DNA of 64,000 bases, taken from the NCBI RefSeq assembly GCF_932526225.1, contig NC_064038.1, forward strand, positions 2,294,001 through 2,358,000, in the 5' to 3' direction. Origin of the DNA: Nematostella vectensis. Taxonomy: Eukaryota > Cnidaria > Anthozoa > Actiniaria > Edwardsiidae. Positions within the stretch are counted from its first letter, which is position 1. Every line of letters starts with the position of its first letter. The notes below the pieces were generated by a model that was not told where the DNA came from, searched no databases, and worked only from the letters and a program-made list of their open reading frames with translations. Positions 24,901-39,900 of the stretch are shown here, one piece after another. The position numbers and the translations under genes were made by a program.

Positions 24901-27900
24901 CTTCCACTCCTCTCTTCCCCTTCAGTCCTCTCTTCCCCTCCAGACCTCTCTTCCCTACCCACTCCTCTCTTCCCCTCCAGACCTCTCTTCCCCACCCACT
25001 CCTCTCTTCCCCTCTCCTCCCCTCCCCTCCCCTCCCCTCCCCTCCCCTCCCCTCCCCTCCCCTCCACTCCCCTCCACTCCTCTCTTCCCCTCCAGCCCTC
25101 TCTTCCCCTCTAGCCCTCTCTTTCCCTCCACTCCTCTTTCCCCCTCCAGACCTCTCTTCCCCACCTACTCCTCTCTTCCCCTCCAGACCTCTCTTCCCCT
25201 CCAGCCCTCTCTTCCCCTCCAGCTCTCTCTTCCCCTCTAGCCCTCTCTTCCCCTCCAGCCCTCTCTTCCCCTCCAGCCCTCTCTTCCCCTCTAGCCCTCT
25301 CTTCCCCTCCAGCCCTCTCTTCCCCTCCAGCCCTCTCTTCCCCTCTAGCCCTCTCTTCCCCTCCACTCCTCTCTTCCCCTCCACTCCTCTCTTCCCCTCC
25401 AGCCCTCTCTTCCCCTCCAGCCCTCTCTTTCCCTCCAGCCCTCTCTTCCCCTCCAGTCCTCTCTTCCCTTCCAGCCCTCCCTTTCTCAATTGTGTTGATT
25501 TGAAGTGTTGAAGTACTTGAAATACCCCTCATGCCCCTTCAGATGCACCTTTTTAAATTTAAAAAGTCCAAGGTTACACTCAACAATTCATGTGTTGTTG
25601 CCCACATTGATTCATGGGTGACATAAAACTGGAACATACAAAAACATAAACAATAATGCTACAGTTTTTTTAACCTGGTTTTGTTTTAATTTTGCTTAAT
25701 TTTTATATACTCATGAAACACTGTGGGTTATGACACAGTCATGAGTGGAACCTTATTTGAAAGATGTATTTACAAGTTTGTATCCATTCTGAGCTCATCC
25801 TTCGCTATTTCAGCTGATTTGGCTTACATCAGAGTTTGTTAAGAATTCTGTCATCGGGACAGAGGGTCTTTGCCACGCCCTGTTACGGCAGATTGTTGGG
25901 GGAGATATCTCACCCCCTAATGTATGGCTGACAGAATCTATGCTCAACCTACTCATCACACACAGGTATTGCTGTAGTTTTAAAGATGTTGACATTAGTG
26001 CCATTGATATGTGGTAAGTAGCCTGGCTGCAGGCAGTACTTGGTGTTATCATTGCAGAAAACCGTTCCATTGGATGATTGGGCGGCATCTTATATTTTGA
26101 GCTGTGTGGCTCCTGGGGGCGAGGGCATAAACGGATGCTGCACAGGGTCCTTTTTTGCAAACCTCTATCCAGTTTCAAGATTTGAGCTGAGGCACAGCCT
26201 GTTACAAAATGTAAAACTACTATTTTTTAAACCATTGCCATCCACAATATTGTTTTTATCTAAAAATTTAAAGGTCATGTAATACACCTTGATGATTATC
26301 TTGGTTATACTGCATATTTTTACTGTTTTTTTTTTTTTTAGTTTTCTAGAAATAACACTAAAATCGCTCTTTAAACATGCAAGTGCCATGCAATCCTTCC
26401 CTTTTATTTGTCATACTCTTTTAATACACATGCCAGCTAACATGAATGATTTGACCTTTGTTCTTGGCACTAGGACCTGGCTTGAGAAGAACTCTGTCCT
26501 TCTTGCGACTGCTGTGTACTGCTACCTCAGGCTGATACATGATCACGAGGCTGCACCCTTCAAAAACCTGAAAGCAATGGAAGTAGAGTTTTGTATATCA
26601 ATGCTAAGAGAAAAGGTCAGTTGTGCAGGGAAGTACTTAAACATAAAATAGGAGAAATGTTTCTCATGATCCATGGGACCTGGGGACAAAACAATACGAC
26701 AAAACAAAACTGACATACTGTAAAATAAAATAAATTCTTTGTTACTGTTCAATTCTTCTAAAATGTTCACAGTGAAAGTTGTTCGCTTGACCCTTGGTGC
26801 AGCATCTCACATGGGACTGCTCTCGCTGATAACAGTACTGACCCTATATATACAACAATATATTCATAACAATAGAGATGCTCCCGTTAAATATCCATAA
26901 CAATAGAGATGCTCCCGTTAAATATCCATAACAACAGAGATGCTCCCGTTAATACCGGTACTGACCCTATATATACAACAATATATCCATAACAATAGAG
27001 ATGCTCCCGTTAATACTGGTACTGACCCTATATATACAACAATATATCCATAACAACAGAGATGCTCCCGTTAGTACCGGTACTGACCCTATATATACAA
27101 CAATATATTCATAACAATAGAGATGCTCCCGTTAATACGGTACTGACCCTATATATACAACAATATATCCATAACAATAGAGATGCTCCCGTTAGTACGG
27201 TACTGACCCTATATATACAACAATATATCCATAACAATAGAGATGATCCCGTTAATACTGGTACTGACCCTATATATACAACAATATATCCATAACAATA
27301 GAGATGATCCCGTTAATACTGGTACTGACCCTCTATATACAACAATATATCCATAACAATAGAGATGATCCCGTTAATACTGGTACTGACCCTATATATA
27401 CAACAATATATCCATAAACAATAGAGATGCTCCCGTTAATACTGGTACTGACCCTCTATATACAACAATATATCCATAACAACAGAGATGCTCCCGTTAT
27501 TACCGGTACTGACCCTATATATACAACAATATATCCATAACAACAGAGATGTTCCCTTTAATACTGACCCTATATATACAACAATATATCCATAACAATA
27601 GAGATGCTCCCGTTAATACGGTACTGACCCTATATATACAACAATATATCCATAACAACAGAGATGCTCCCGTTAATACTGGTACTGACCCTCTATATAC
27701 AACAATATATCCATAACAAGAGATGCTCCCGTTAATACGGTACTGACCCTATATATCTAACAATATATCCATAACAATAGAGATGCTCCCGTTAATTCTG
27801 GTACTGACCCTCTATATACAACAATATATCCATAACAATAGAGATGCTCCCGTTAATACTGGTACTGACCCTCTATATACAACAATATATCCATAACAAT

Positions 27901-30900
27901 AGAGATGTTCCCGTTAATACTGGTACTGACCCTATATATACAACAATATATCCATAACAACAGAGATGTTCCCTTTAATACGGTACTGACCCTATATATA
28001 CAACAATATATCCATAACAATAGAGATGCTCCCGCTAATACCGGTACTGACCCTATATATACAACAATATATTCATAACAATAGAGATGTTCCCGTTAAT
28101 ACTGGTACTGACCCTATATATACAACAATATATCCATAACAATAGAGATGCTCCCGCTAATACCGGTACTGACCCTATGTATACAACAATATATCCATAA
28201 CAACAGAGATGCTCCCGTTAGTACCAGTACTGACCCTATATATACAACAATATATTCATAACAATAGAGATGTTCCCGTTAATACTGGTACTGACCCTAT
28301 ATATACAACAATATATCCATAACAATAGAGATGCTCCCGCTAATACCGGTACTGACCCTATATATACAACAATATATCCATAACAACAGAGATGCTCCCG
28401 TTAGTACCGGTACTGACCCTATATATACAACAATATATTCATAACAATAGAGATGTTCCCGTTAATACTGGTACTGACCCTATATATACAACAATATATC
28501 CATAACAATAGAGATGCTCCCGTTAATACGGTACTGACCCTATATATACAACAATATATCCATAACAACAGAGATGCTCCCGTTAATACTGGTACTGACC
28601 CTCTATATACAACAATATATCCATAACAACAGAGATGCTCCCGTTAATACGGTACTGACCCTATATATCTAACAATATATCCATAACAATATAGATGCTC
28701 CCATTAATACTGGTACTGACCCTCTATATACAACAATATATCCATAACAATAGAGATGCTCCCGTTAATACTGGTACTGACCCTCTATATACAACAATAT
28801 ATCCATAACAATAGAGATGTTCCCGTTAATACTGGTACTGACCCTATATATACAACAATATATCCATAACAACAGAGATGTTCCCTTTAATACGGTACTG
28901 ACCCTATATATACAACAATATATCCATAACAATAGAGATGTTCCCGTTAATACTGGTACTGACCCTATATATACAACAATATATCCATAACAATAGAGAT
29001 GCTCCCGCTAATACCGGTACTGACCCTCTATATACAACAATATATCCATAACAACAGAGATGCTCCCGTTAATACTGGTACTGACCCTATATATACAACA
29101 ATATATCCATAACAATAGAGATGTTCCCGTTAATACGGTACTGACCCTATATATACAACAATATATCCATAACAACAGAGATGCTCCCGTTAATACGGTA
29201 CTGACCCTATGTATACAACAATATATCCATAACAATAGAGATGCTCCCGTTAATACGGTACTGACCCTATATATACAACAATATATCCATAACAATAGAG
29301 ATGTTCCCGTTAATACGGTACTGACCCTATATATACAACAATATATCCATAACAATAGAGATGCTCCCGCTAATACCGGTACTGACCCTATATATACAAC
29401 AATATATCCATAACAACAGAGATGCTCCCGTTAGTACCGGTACTGACCCTATATATACAACAATATATTCATAACAATAGAGATGTTCCCGTTAATACTG
29501 GTACTGACCCTATATATACAACAATATATCCATAACAATAGAGATGCTCCCGCTAATACCGGTATTGACCCTATATATACAACAATATATCCATAACAAC
29601 AGAGATGCTCCCGTTAGTACCGGTACTGACCCTATATATACAACAATATATTCATAACAATAGAGATGTTCCCGTTAATACTGGTACTGACCCTATATAT
29701 ACAACAATATATCCATAACAATAGAGATGCTCCCGTTAATACGGTACTGACCCTATATATACAACAATATATCCATAACAATAGAGATGTTCCCGTTAAT
29801 ACGGTACTGACCCTATATATACTACAATATATCCATAACAACAGAGATGCTCCCGTTAATACTGGTACTGACCCTCTATATACAACAATATATCCATAAC
29901 AATAGAGATGTTCCCGTTAATACTAGTACTGACCCTATATATACAACAATATATCCATAACAATAGAGATGTTCCCGTTAATACTGGTACTGACCCTATA
30001 TATACAACAATATGTTCATAACAACAGAGATGTTCCCTTTAATACGGTACTGACCCTATATATACAACAATATATCCATAACAATAGAGATGTTCCCGTT
30101 AATACGGTACTGACCCTATATATACAACAATATATCCAGAACCTATATATACAACAATATATCCATAACAACAGAGATGCTCCCGTTAATACTGGTACTG
30201 ACCCTATATATACAACAATATATCCATAACAATAGAGATGCTCCCGTTAGTACCGGTACTGACCCTCTATATACAACAATATATTCATAACAATAGAGAT
30301 GCTCCCGCTAATACCGGTACTGACCCTATATATACAACAATATATTCATAACAATAGAGATGTTCCCGTTAATACGGTACTGACCCTATATATACAACAA
30401 AATATATCCATAACAACAGAGATGCTCCCGTTAATACTGGTACTGACCCTATATATACAACAATATATCCATAACAACAGAGATGCTCCCGTTAATACGG
30501 TACTGACCCTATATATACAACAATATATCCATAACAACAGAGATGCTCCCGTTAATACGGTACTGACCCTCTATATACAACAATATATTCATAACAATAG
30601 AGATGCTCCCGTTAGTACCGGTACTGACCCTATATATACAACAATATATCCATAACAACAGAGATGCTCCCGTTAATACTGGTACTGACCCTATATATAC
30701 AACAATATATCCATAACAATAGAGATGTTCCCGTTAATACGGTACTGACCCTATATATACAACAATATATCCATAACTCAACAGAGATGCTCCCGTTAAT
30801 ACCGGTACTGACCCTATATATACAACAATATATCCATAACAACAGAGATGCTCCCGTTAATACTGGTACTGACCCTATATATACAACAATATATCCATAA

Positions 30901-33900
30901 CAACAGAGATGCTCCCGTTAATACTGGTACTGACCCTATATATACAACAATATATCCATAACAACAGAGATGCTCCCGTTAATACTGGTACTGACCCTAT
31001 ATATACAACAATATATCCATAACAATAGAGATGTTCCCGTTAATACGGTACTGACCCTATATATACGACAATATATCCATAACAATAGAGATGCTCCCGT
31101 TAATACTGGTACTGACCCTATATATACAACAATATATTCATAACAATAGAGATGCTCCCGTTAATACTGGTACTGACCCTATATATACAACAATATATCC
31201 ATAACAATAGAGATGCTCCCGTTAATACTGGTACTGACCCTCTATATACAACAATATATCCATAACAATAGAGATGCTCCCGTTAATACGGTACTGACCC
31301 TATATATACAACAATATATCCATAACAATAGAGATGCTCCCGTTAATACGGTACTGACCCTATATATACAACAATATATCCATAACAATAGAGATGCTCC
31401 CGTTAATACGGTACTGACCCTATATATACAACAATATATCCATAACAATAGAGATGCTCCCGTTAATACTGGTACTGACCCTATATATACAACAATATAT
31501 CCATAACAATAGAGATGCTCCCGTTAATACGGTACTGACCCTATATGTACATCAATATATCCATAACAATAGAGATGCTCCCGTTAATACGGTACTGACC
31601 CTATATATACAACAATATATCCATAACAATAGAGATGCTCCCGTTAATACGGTACTGACCCTATATATACAACAATATATCCATAACAACAGAGATGCTC
31701 CCGTTAATACTGGTACTGACCCTATGTATACAACAATATATCCATAACAATAGAGATGCTCCCGTTAATACGGTACTGACCCTATATGTACATCAATATA
31801 TCCATAACAATAGAGATGCTCCCGTTAATACGGTACTGACCCTATATATACAACAATATATCCATAACAATAGAGATGCTCCCGTTAATACCGGTACTGA
31901 CCCTATATATACAACAATATATCCATAACAATAGAGATGCTCCCGTTAATACGGTACTGACCCTATATGTACATCAATATATCCATAACAATAGAGATGC
32001 TCCCGTTAATACGGTACTGACCCTATATATACAACAATATATCCATAACAATAGAGATGCTCCCGTTAGTACCGGTACTGACCCTATATATACAACAATA
32101 TATTCATAACAATAGAGATGCTCCCGTTAATACCAGTACTAACCCTATATATACAACAATATATTCATAACAATAGAGATGCTCCCGTTAATACTGGTAC
32201 TGACCCTATATGTACAACAATATATCCATAACAATAGAGATGCTCCCGTTAGTACCGGTACTGACCCTATATATACAACAATATATCCATAACAATAGAG
32301 ATGCTCCCGTTAATACTGGTACTGACCCTATATATACAACAATATATCCATAACAATAGGAGATGTTTGATGTTTTATTGTCTAGTTTTCTGATTGCATC
32401 CAAATTGGCCGAGATCTTGTCAGGCTGCTACAGAGTGTTGGAAGGTTTGTATGACATATTAGAAATATATAGTATACACCATGTTGTTGTAAGTTTTTGT
32501 GGAGGGCAAAAACACCAATTTTTATGCCCTGATAAGGGCAAAAACACAAAATTGAAGAAAACAGGAATATCCTCTGAACCTTGGTAGGCTTTTGATGAAA
32601 AGGCTTGACAACACAAATGTTCAGGGCAGAGAGGCTTTAAATATTACCCCATTTAGGATAACTATCTGCCCTTTAAATCTCTGTCTAGGCCAGGTGACCC
32701 ACCGCTACTGTACCTATCTGGCGGCATGTCTCTAAATATAAGGGGGTACCCCCTGTTAAAAACAACAAAATTTGGCAGTGGAATATACCAAGTGTTTTTG
32801 TTAGTTGTAGATCAAATGGACATGTTCTTGCATGTTCTTGTTGAGAAGTTTTGTGCACATTTTTAGTAATCATGTACCTTTCACCCACAGAATACCAGAA
32901 TTCCAGGCATTATGGAGAGATATGTTACATAAACCACAAAGTCTCAGCCCTCAGTTTACAGGTATTTTCTATTAAAAAAAAGATTAATTGTATGACAAAA
33001 GCCTTGTGCATGTCTTAGAACTATATCCAAGTACTGTATGCTGAGTTGATGTGGAATATCTGGCTAAAAAATTCAACTATTGTTAATTTGCATGACCCCC
33101 CATTAGTTTCTATGTATTTAAAGCTGATACGGTACTTTTTACAGGCCTGAGTCAACTGATGAGAATAAGGACTTCCAGAAAGTTCCTGGCTTGTCGTCTG
33201 ACACCAGAAATGGAAAACAAAATGTTATTTCTCACATCAAAAGTAAGGGAAATATCATCTAACAAGTTTAGGTGTTCCCTTGTGATATGGAGTTTGTGTG
33301 TAACCATAATGGTTCTTTTCCAGGTAAAGTTTGGCCAGCAAAAGCGCTACCAGGACTGGTTCCACCGCATGGTAAGCATCAAAGCATGCAATGAATGACA
33401 TCCTTTTTGGTACACTTAAGGATATCCCTTTTTTGTACACTAAGGCTATCTTTTTGTACACTAAGGCTATCCCTTTTTGTATACTAAAGGCCTTTTTGTA
33501 CACTAAGGCTATCCCTTTTTGTACACTAAGGATATCCTTTTTGTATACTAAAGGCCTTTTGTACACTAAGGCTATCCCTTTTTGTACACTAGGGATATCC
33601 TTTTTGTATACTAAGGCTATCCCTTTTTGTACACTAAGGATATCCTTTTTGTATACTAAGGATATCCTTTTTGTATACTAAGGCTATCCCTTTTTGTACA
33701 CTAAGGCTATCCCTTTTTGTACACTAAGGATATCCTTTTTGTATACTAAGGCTATCCCTTTTTGTATACTAAGGCTATCCCTTTTTGTACACTAAGGATA
33801 TCCTTTTTGTATACTAAGGCTATCCCTTTTTGTACACTAAGGATATCCTTTTTGTATACTAAAGGCCTTTTTGTACACTAAGGCTATCCCTTTGTGTAAA

Positions 33901-36900
33901 CTAAGGCTATCCCTTTTGGTACACTAAGGCTATCCCTTTTTGTACACTAAGGATATCCTTTTTGTAAACTAAGGCTATCCCTTTTGGTACACTAAAGGCC
34001 TTTTTGTTTACTGAAGGCTTTTTGTACACTAGTAGGCTATCCCTCTTTGTAGACTAAGGCTATTCCTTTTTGTACACTAAAGGCCTTTTTGTTCACTGAA
34101 GGCTTTCCCTTTTTGTACACTAAAGGCTATCCCTTTCTTTTGTTTGCTTTATTTTTATGTACACTCCACTCTCCACTGACATATAGTTTTATTGTTTGTT
34201 TGTAGTACTTATCCTCCCCTGAAAGCCGTAGTCTTATTCCTGACCTGATACGGTTTATTGTGGGTGTGGTCCACCCATCCAACGAGGTCCTCTGTTCTGA
34301 CATCATTCCTCGCTGGGCTATTATTGGTTGGCTACTTACATCTTGTCAGGTGTGTTTCCATGACAAACATAGGCCCTCTCACTTCCAGCACAAGGTCCTC
34401 GTTTTGTATATCAGTCAGATATCAAGATCAAACTGTTTTTTACAGACTTAATTCTCTCTGCAATTCTTACATCTCTAAATAATATACATCTTTACATATT
34501 TTTTTTTATTGAAAGGGTACACATTTTGATTTGTTGATGACCTTTTAATTATGTTGAGCTTTGTGTGTCCATTTAAAAGCAATAAAATGTCACATCTTGT
34601 AAGATCCATACTTTGTTATTCTGCCCTAGACTGCTGTGGCATCTGCTAATAGCAAGTTGGCGTTGTTCTATGACTGGCTATTTTACCAGCCTGACAAAGA
34701 CAATATTATGAATATAGGTAAAGTGAGTTCCTTACAAGTAGTGGGTCTTGGTATCTCGTTAGTCAGGGCTCATGGGATGAGCATCATCGTATTTACATCA
34801 TCTTCCACCTGTTCTTCTTTTCCCTAATTCAATGAGATCATCCCTAGATGATTAATTGTCTTGTTTTATTTACTGTAGAGCCAACTATCGCACTTGCAAC
34901 CTCCTTAACTCCTTAGCTGTCTCTCCCTCCTTCCTCTGATTGTGTTTTATTCACTGTAGAGCCAACTATCTCACTTGCAACCTCCTTAACTCCTTAGCTG
35001 TCTCTCCCTCCTTCCTCTGATTGTGTTTTATTCACTGTAGAACCAGCGATATTACTGATGCACCACTCCATCAAGAGCCACCCTGCCATCACAAAGACCT
35101 TGCTGGACTTCATCTGTAGGGTAAGCCTAGTTCACACTGGCAGCATCATGGTATAACCACTTAAGATCATGACATAAAGCTTAGTTCACACTGGCAGCAT
35201 TATGGTATAACCACTTTAGATCATGACATAGAGCTTGGTTCACACTGGCAGCATCATGGTATAACCACTTAAGATCATGACATAGAGCTTGGTTCACACT
35301 GGCAGCATCATGGTATAACCACTTAAGATCATGACATAAAGCTTAGTTCACACTGGCAGCATCATGGTATAACCACTTAAGATCATGACATAGAGCCTAT
35401 TTCACACAGGCAGCATCATGGTATAACCACTTAAGATAATGACATAAAGCTTTGTTCACACTAGCAACATCATGACAGTGCAATACTATTATTACTTAAT
35501 ACTAGAGATTTCTTACCGCATTTCCAAATTTTTGTTTAGTTGATGTCCAGCTTCTGTCCTTCGCTTGAAAAGGAGGTTCGCCAAGGAGTGCGCAATGGTT
35601 TCCGCACGATCCAGAAAAAGAAGGTTGTCATGTAAGTACAACTTAGCACCACGCCCCTTCATGTCACATCATGTCACGTCACGCCTAGTCACAACACCTC
35701 ACTTCGCAATTACTCAAGTCGCGGAAACAACTCTTAATCACGCTACAACAAACGTAACGGTTAGTCACGTCACACACATTCTTCTATATATTATTTTGTG
35801 TACAAAATACCACTTAGTCCCGTTACAACAATCCACGCTTAGTCACGACACGTCAAGCTTAGTACCGTCACGACAAGTCACGCTTATTCACAACACGGTA
35901 TGTTCAGTCAGGTCACGCCAATTTTGCTATTTGCTATTATTTTGGCTATAAAAATGAGGGATGCACTTTTCTGCATATATTTGAGCTATTGACGTACTTG
36001 TGACTGGTCATGCGGGTTTGCGATTTCCAGTAAGAAGTAGCTCTTTATTCTTCAATCACTCCACTAGGTCACTATCACCTGTGCTAGACAACCCAAAGAT
36101 GGAGAGAGACTTGAAGATCTTAGTCAGAAAAGAACTCAGCGAATTCTTGAACTCTGGCCCACGAGTGGAGGAATCCACTAGCTCTACTTATAACAAGATC
36201 GAGCTTGGCCCGCAATCGTCTGGTGTTCTATCCCTCACGAGTGACCCTCCCCCCCTGGAGGCCATGGGTAAGGAGGGTGAAGCACACACTGACAGCGGCG
36301 TGGAGGAAGAGATAGACATTCCGGATGAAGAAGCAGTGTTCTCAGACCCCGAGGATGAAGATGAGGCGGAACCTATCAAATCAGAGCCTGTGGAAAAGTA
36401 CTACGAGTTTAAGCCAATCAGCAAGGACGCTACGGAGGAGGGGGACCTGAGTACTGGACCAGGGGGTGGAGTAGAGGCCGGAGGGGAGGAGAGGGAGAGT
36501 AGTGAGGATATTAATGAGCTAGAGGAATTGGAAAGTCTTAGTGATGAGCTGAAGGAAATGGTGCTCAAGTTTCATCATGAGACGAGGTACGTAACAAGCA
36601 GAAGTCTTCATATTGCAGCCGTTTTCTTTCTTGAAAAAGTACTAATAGTCCATTCAATATCTGACCTGAAATTAAAGAATACCGATCAACCACTCTTTTG
36701 TTATTGTTTACAGTTCTTTTCTTTTTCAAGAAAAGTTCAAAATAATCATCCACGGTTGAAGTCGGATACTTTATTAAGGATGTCGCGCTATAAGGCTTAA
36801 TATAGTTTCTTGCTTGTATGGGTTCTTTGAGTCACTCGGTATTTGGCAGGAGCGTAAAATGGCATCGTGATTTGCCTTATGGGGACATTCATTTGTGTAT

Positions 36901-39900
36901 ACCACCACTTTTCCCCGATGTGCCATCCCTTATCGCCTTTGTTCTCTGTAATCCATATTCATATATTCGATTATATTTGATTTTCTAGCGACCCTACTCT
37001 GCGGTGCGAGCTCATGGAGAATGTTCTCACGGGCGTGCTGGATTTGGTATGTTGCAAGATGTTGGTACAGGTGACATGATCACGCAGTTTATCAAAGCTC
37101 CACGCAATTTGGTTCACATATCACATACTCTTAAAGAATTGCCACAAACTCATCATGACTAGTCACGCACTCCTCATGACTTGACACATACTCGTCACGA
37201 CTAGTCACGTACTCATCATGACTAGTCACATTCTCATTATGACTTGTTACGTACTCACCACAATTTGTCACATACACCAAAATGACTAGTCACGTACTCA
37301 TCACAACTTGTCACGTACTCACCACAATTTGTCACATACTCATCACAATTTGTAACATACTCACCACAGTTTGTCACATACTCATCACGAATAATCACGT
37401 ACTCATCACATTTTGTCATATACCACTATTATTTGTCACGTACTCATCACAAGTAGTCACGTTCTCATCATGACCAGTCACATACCCATTACAATTTGTC
37501 ATGTACTCTTCAAGGCTGCTATAGCAAATTTATCATCTTAACCCGTGTAGATTTCGCTGAAAAATGGATTTACTAATACTCATATTTCAGGATGAGTTCG
37601 AGGATGAAGAGAACGCCAAACCACTCGCCGTCTGCCTCAACTTCTGCATGGCGGATGATCTGCTGCTACCCTGCATGCCGCGAAACAAGTGAGTCCACCA
37701 CACTAGCGCAATGCAACAAGTGAGTCCGCCTCACTAGCGCAATGCAACAAGTGAGTCCGCCTCACTAGCGCAATGCAACAAGTGAGTCCGCCTCACTACC
37801 GCAATGCTACAAGTGAGTCCGCCTCACTACCGCAATGCTACAAGTGAGTCCGCCACACTAGCGCAATGCAACAAGTGAGTCCGCCACACTAGCGCAATGC
37901 AACAAGTGAGTCCGCCTCACTACCGCAATGCTACAAGTGAGTCCGCCACACTAGCGCAATGCAACAAGTGAGTCCGCCACACTAGCGCAATGCAACAAGT
38001 GAGTCCGCCACACTAGCGCAATGCAACAAGTGAGTCCGCCTCCCTAGCGCAATGCAACAAGTGAGTCCGCCACACTAGCGCAATGCTACAAGTGAGTCCG
38101 CCTCCCTAGCGCAATGCAACAAGTGAGTCCGCCACACTAGCGCAATGCTACAAGTGAGTCCGCCTCATTAGCGCAATGCAACAAGTGAGTCCGCCACACT
38201 AGCGCAATGCAACAAGTGAGTCCGCCTCACTAGCGCAATGCCAGGAGGATTACGTTTAACTTGAAGATTTACAGCTTGTAGGAACTCACTCACTCATCAA
38301 TAACAATGTTGATATATAATTTACAGCTTGTAGGAACTCACTCAACATATCAATAACAATGTTGATATATAATTTACAGCTTGTAGGAGCTCACTCACTC
38401 ATCAATAACAATGTTGATATATAATTTACAGCTTGTAGGAACTCACTCAACATATCAATAACAATGTTGATATATAATTTACAGCTTGTAAGAACTCACT
38501 CAGCATATCAATAAAAATGTTGATATATAATTTACAGCTTGTAGGAACTCACTCACTCATCAATAACAATGTTGATATATAATTTACAGCTTGTAGGAAC
38601 TCACTCAACATATCAATAACAATGTTGATATATAATTTACAGCTTGTAGGAACTCACTCACTCATCAATAACAATGTTGATATATAATTTACAGCTTGTA
38701 GGAGCTCACTCAACATATCAATAACAATGTTGATATATAATTTTCAGCTTGTAGGAACTCACTCAACATATCAATAACAATGTTGATATATAATTTACAG
38801 CTTATAGGAACTCACTCAACACGTCAATAACAATGTTGGTATATAATTTACAGCTTGTAGGAACTCACTCAACATATCAATAACAATGTTGATATATAAT
38901 TTACAGCTTGTAGAAACTCACTCAACACATCAATAACAATGTTGATATATAATTTACAGCTTGTAGGAACTCAGTCAACATATCAATAACAATGTTGATA
39001 TATAATTTACAGCTTGTATGAACTCACTCACTCATCAATAACAATGTTGATATATAATTTACAGCTTGTAGGAACTCACTCAACATATCAATAACAATGT
39101 TGATATATAATTTACAGCTTGTAGGAACTCACTCAACATATCAATAACAATGTTGATATATAATTTTGGCGTGGGCCGCAGTGCCAACCCTCTGCCCTGA
39201 AGAATTAAGTATTGCGAGACTTCTTTACGTGGTTCATTCATCAACCTGTGCTTTGTGTTGTCACTAAAGGCTTGTGTTAATCTTGCAGGAGTCTTGAAGA
39301 CGCTCTTGAAAGCCCTGTATACGTTCTTTGCAGGTACTTGCATTTTTTACCGTTCCTTGGTCGAAATTCCTTTTTTTATCTGCAGACAGCTCTTGTGTTA
39401 CAAAGCCTGCTAGTGCAGACACCTTTGATACAGCCTTGAAAAAAAATCCGGCAAAACATAAATATAACGGCCAAAGTATAGCTTTTAAAACCGAAAAAAC
39501 AAATATCTGGCCCTACTGACAGCTTGTTATTTCAGGCAAAATGTTTCTTTAAAAAGTGAAAACTGATTTTCGACACAGCCAAATTTTTGTCCTTAGTAAG
39601 ACTTCTTCAGGGCAGTCTACCCAGAGCCAAGACTAAAATTTGGCAGAGTCCGAGTACCATATTCATTACAACACTGGTTAACGAACATTACCTTTTTGAA
39701 ACTAAAATACAGATAGCTCTTGCCGTACGAACACCTGGCAAAATATCTCTTGAAACTGAAATAAAAGGACTATCGTAAAAAAACGTGTAACTTGATTCAA
39801 GTCTGGATAAATAGGTTATTATATCTTGAGGCATACTTTCAGACAACTCAGGCGAAAAGGTTTCTTACTAAGTTTTTAATTTTCCGTAGAAACATCTGCG

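Noticed and set aside
24091-25532. Long open frames on both strands (up to 340 codons)
   Set aside because: Pure translations of the polypyrimidine minisatellite inside an INTS3 intron; no conserved domain and mirror-image frames on both strands.
26831-32358. CRISPR-like look of regular repeats
   Set aside because: Units are contiguous with no unique spacers, and the window is animal nuclear DNA.
27062-32403. Many 70-118-codon frames with repeated [11 protein letters not shown]
   Set aside because: Translations of the 60-bp intronic array; the frame shifts every few units.
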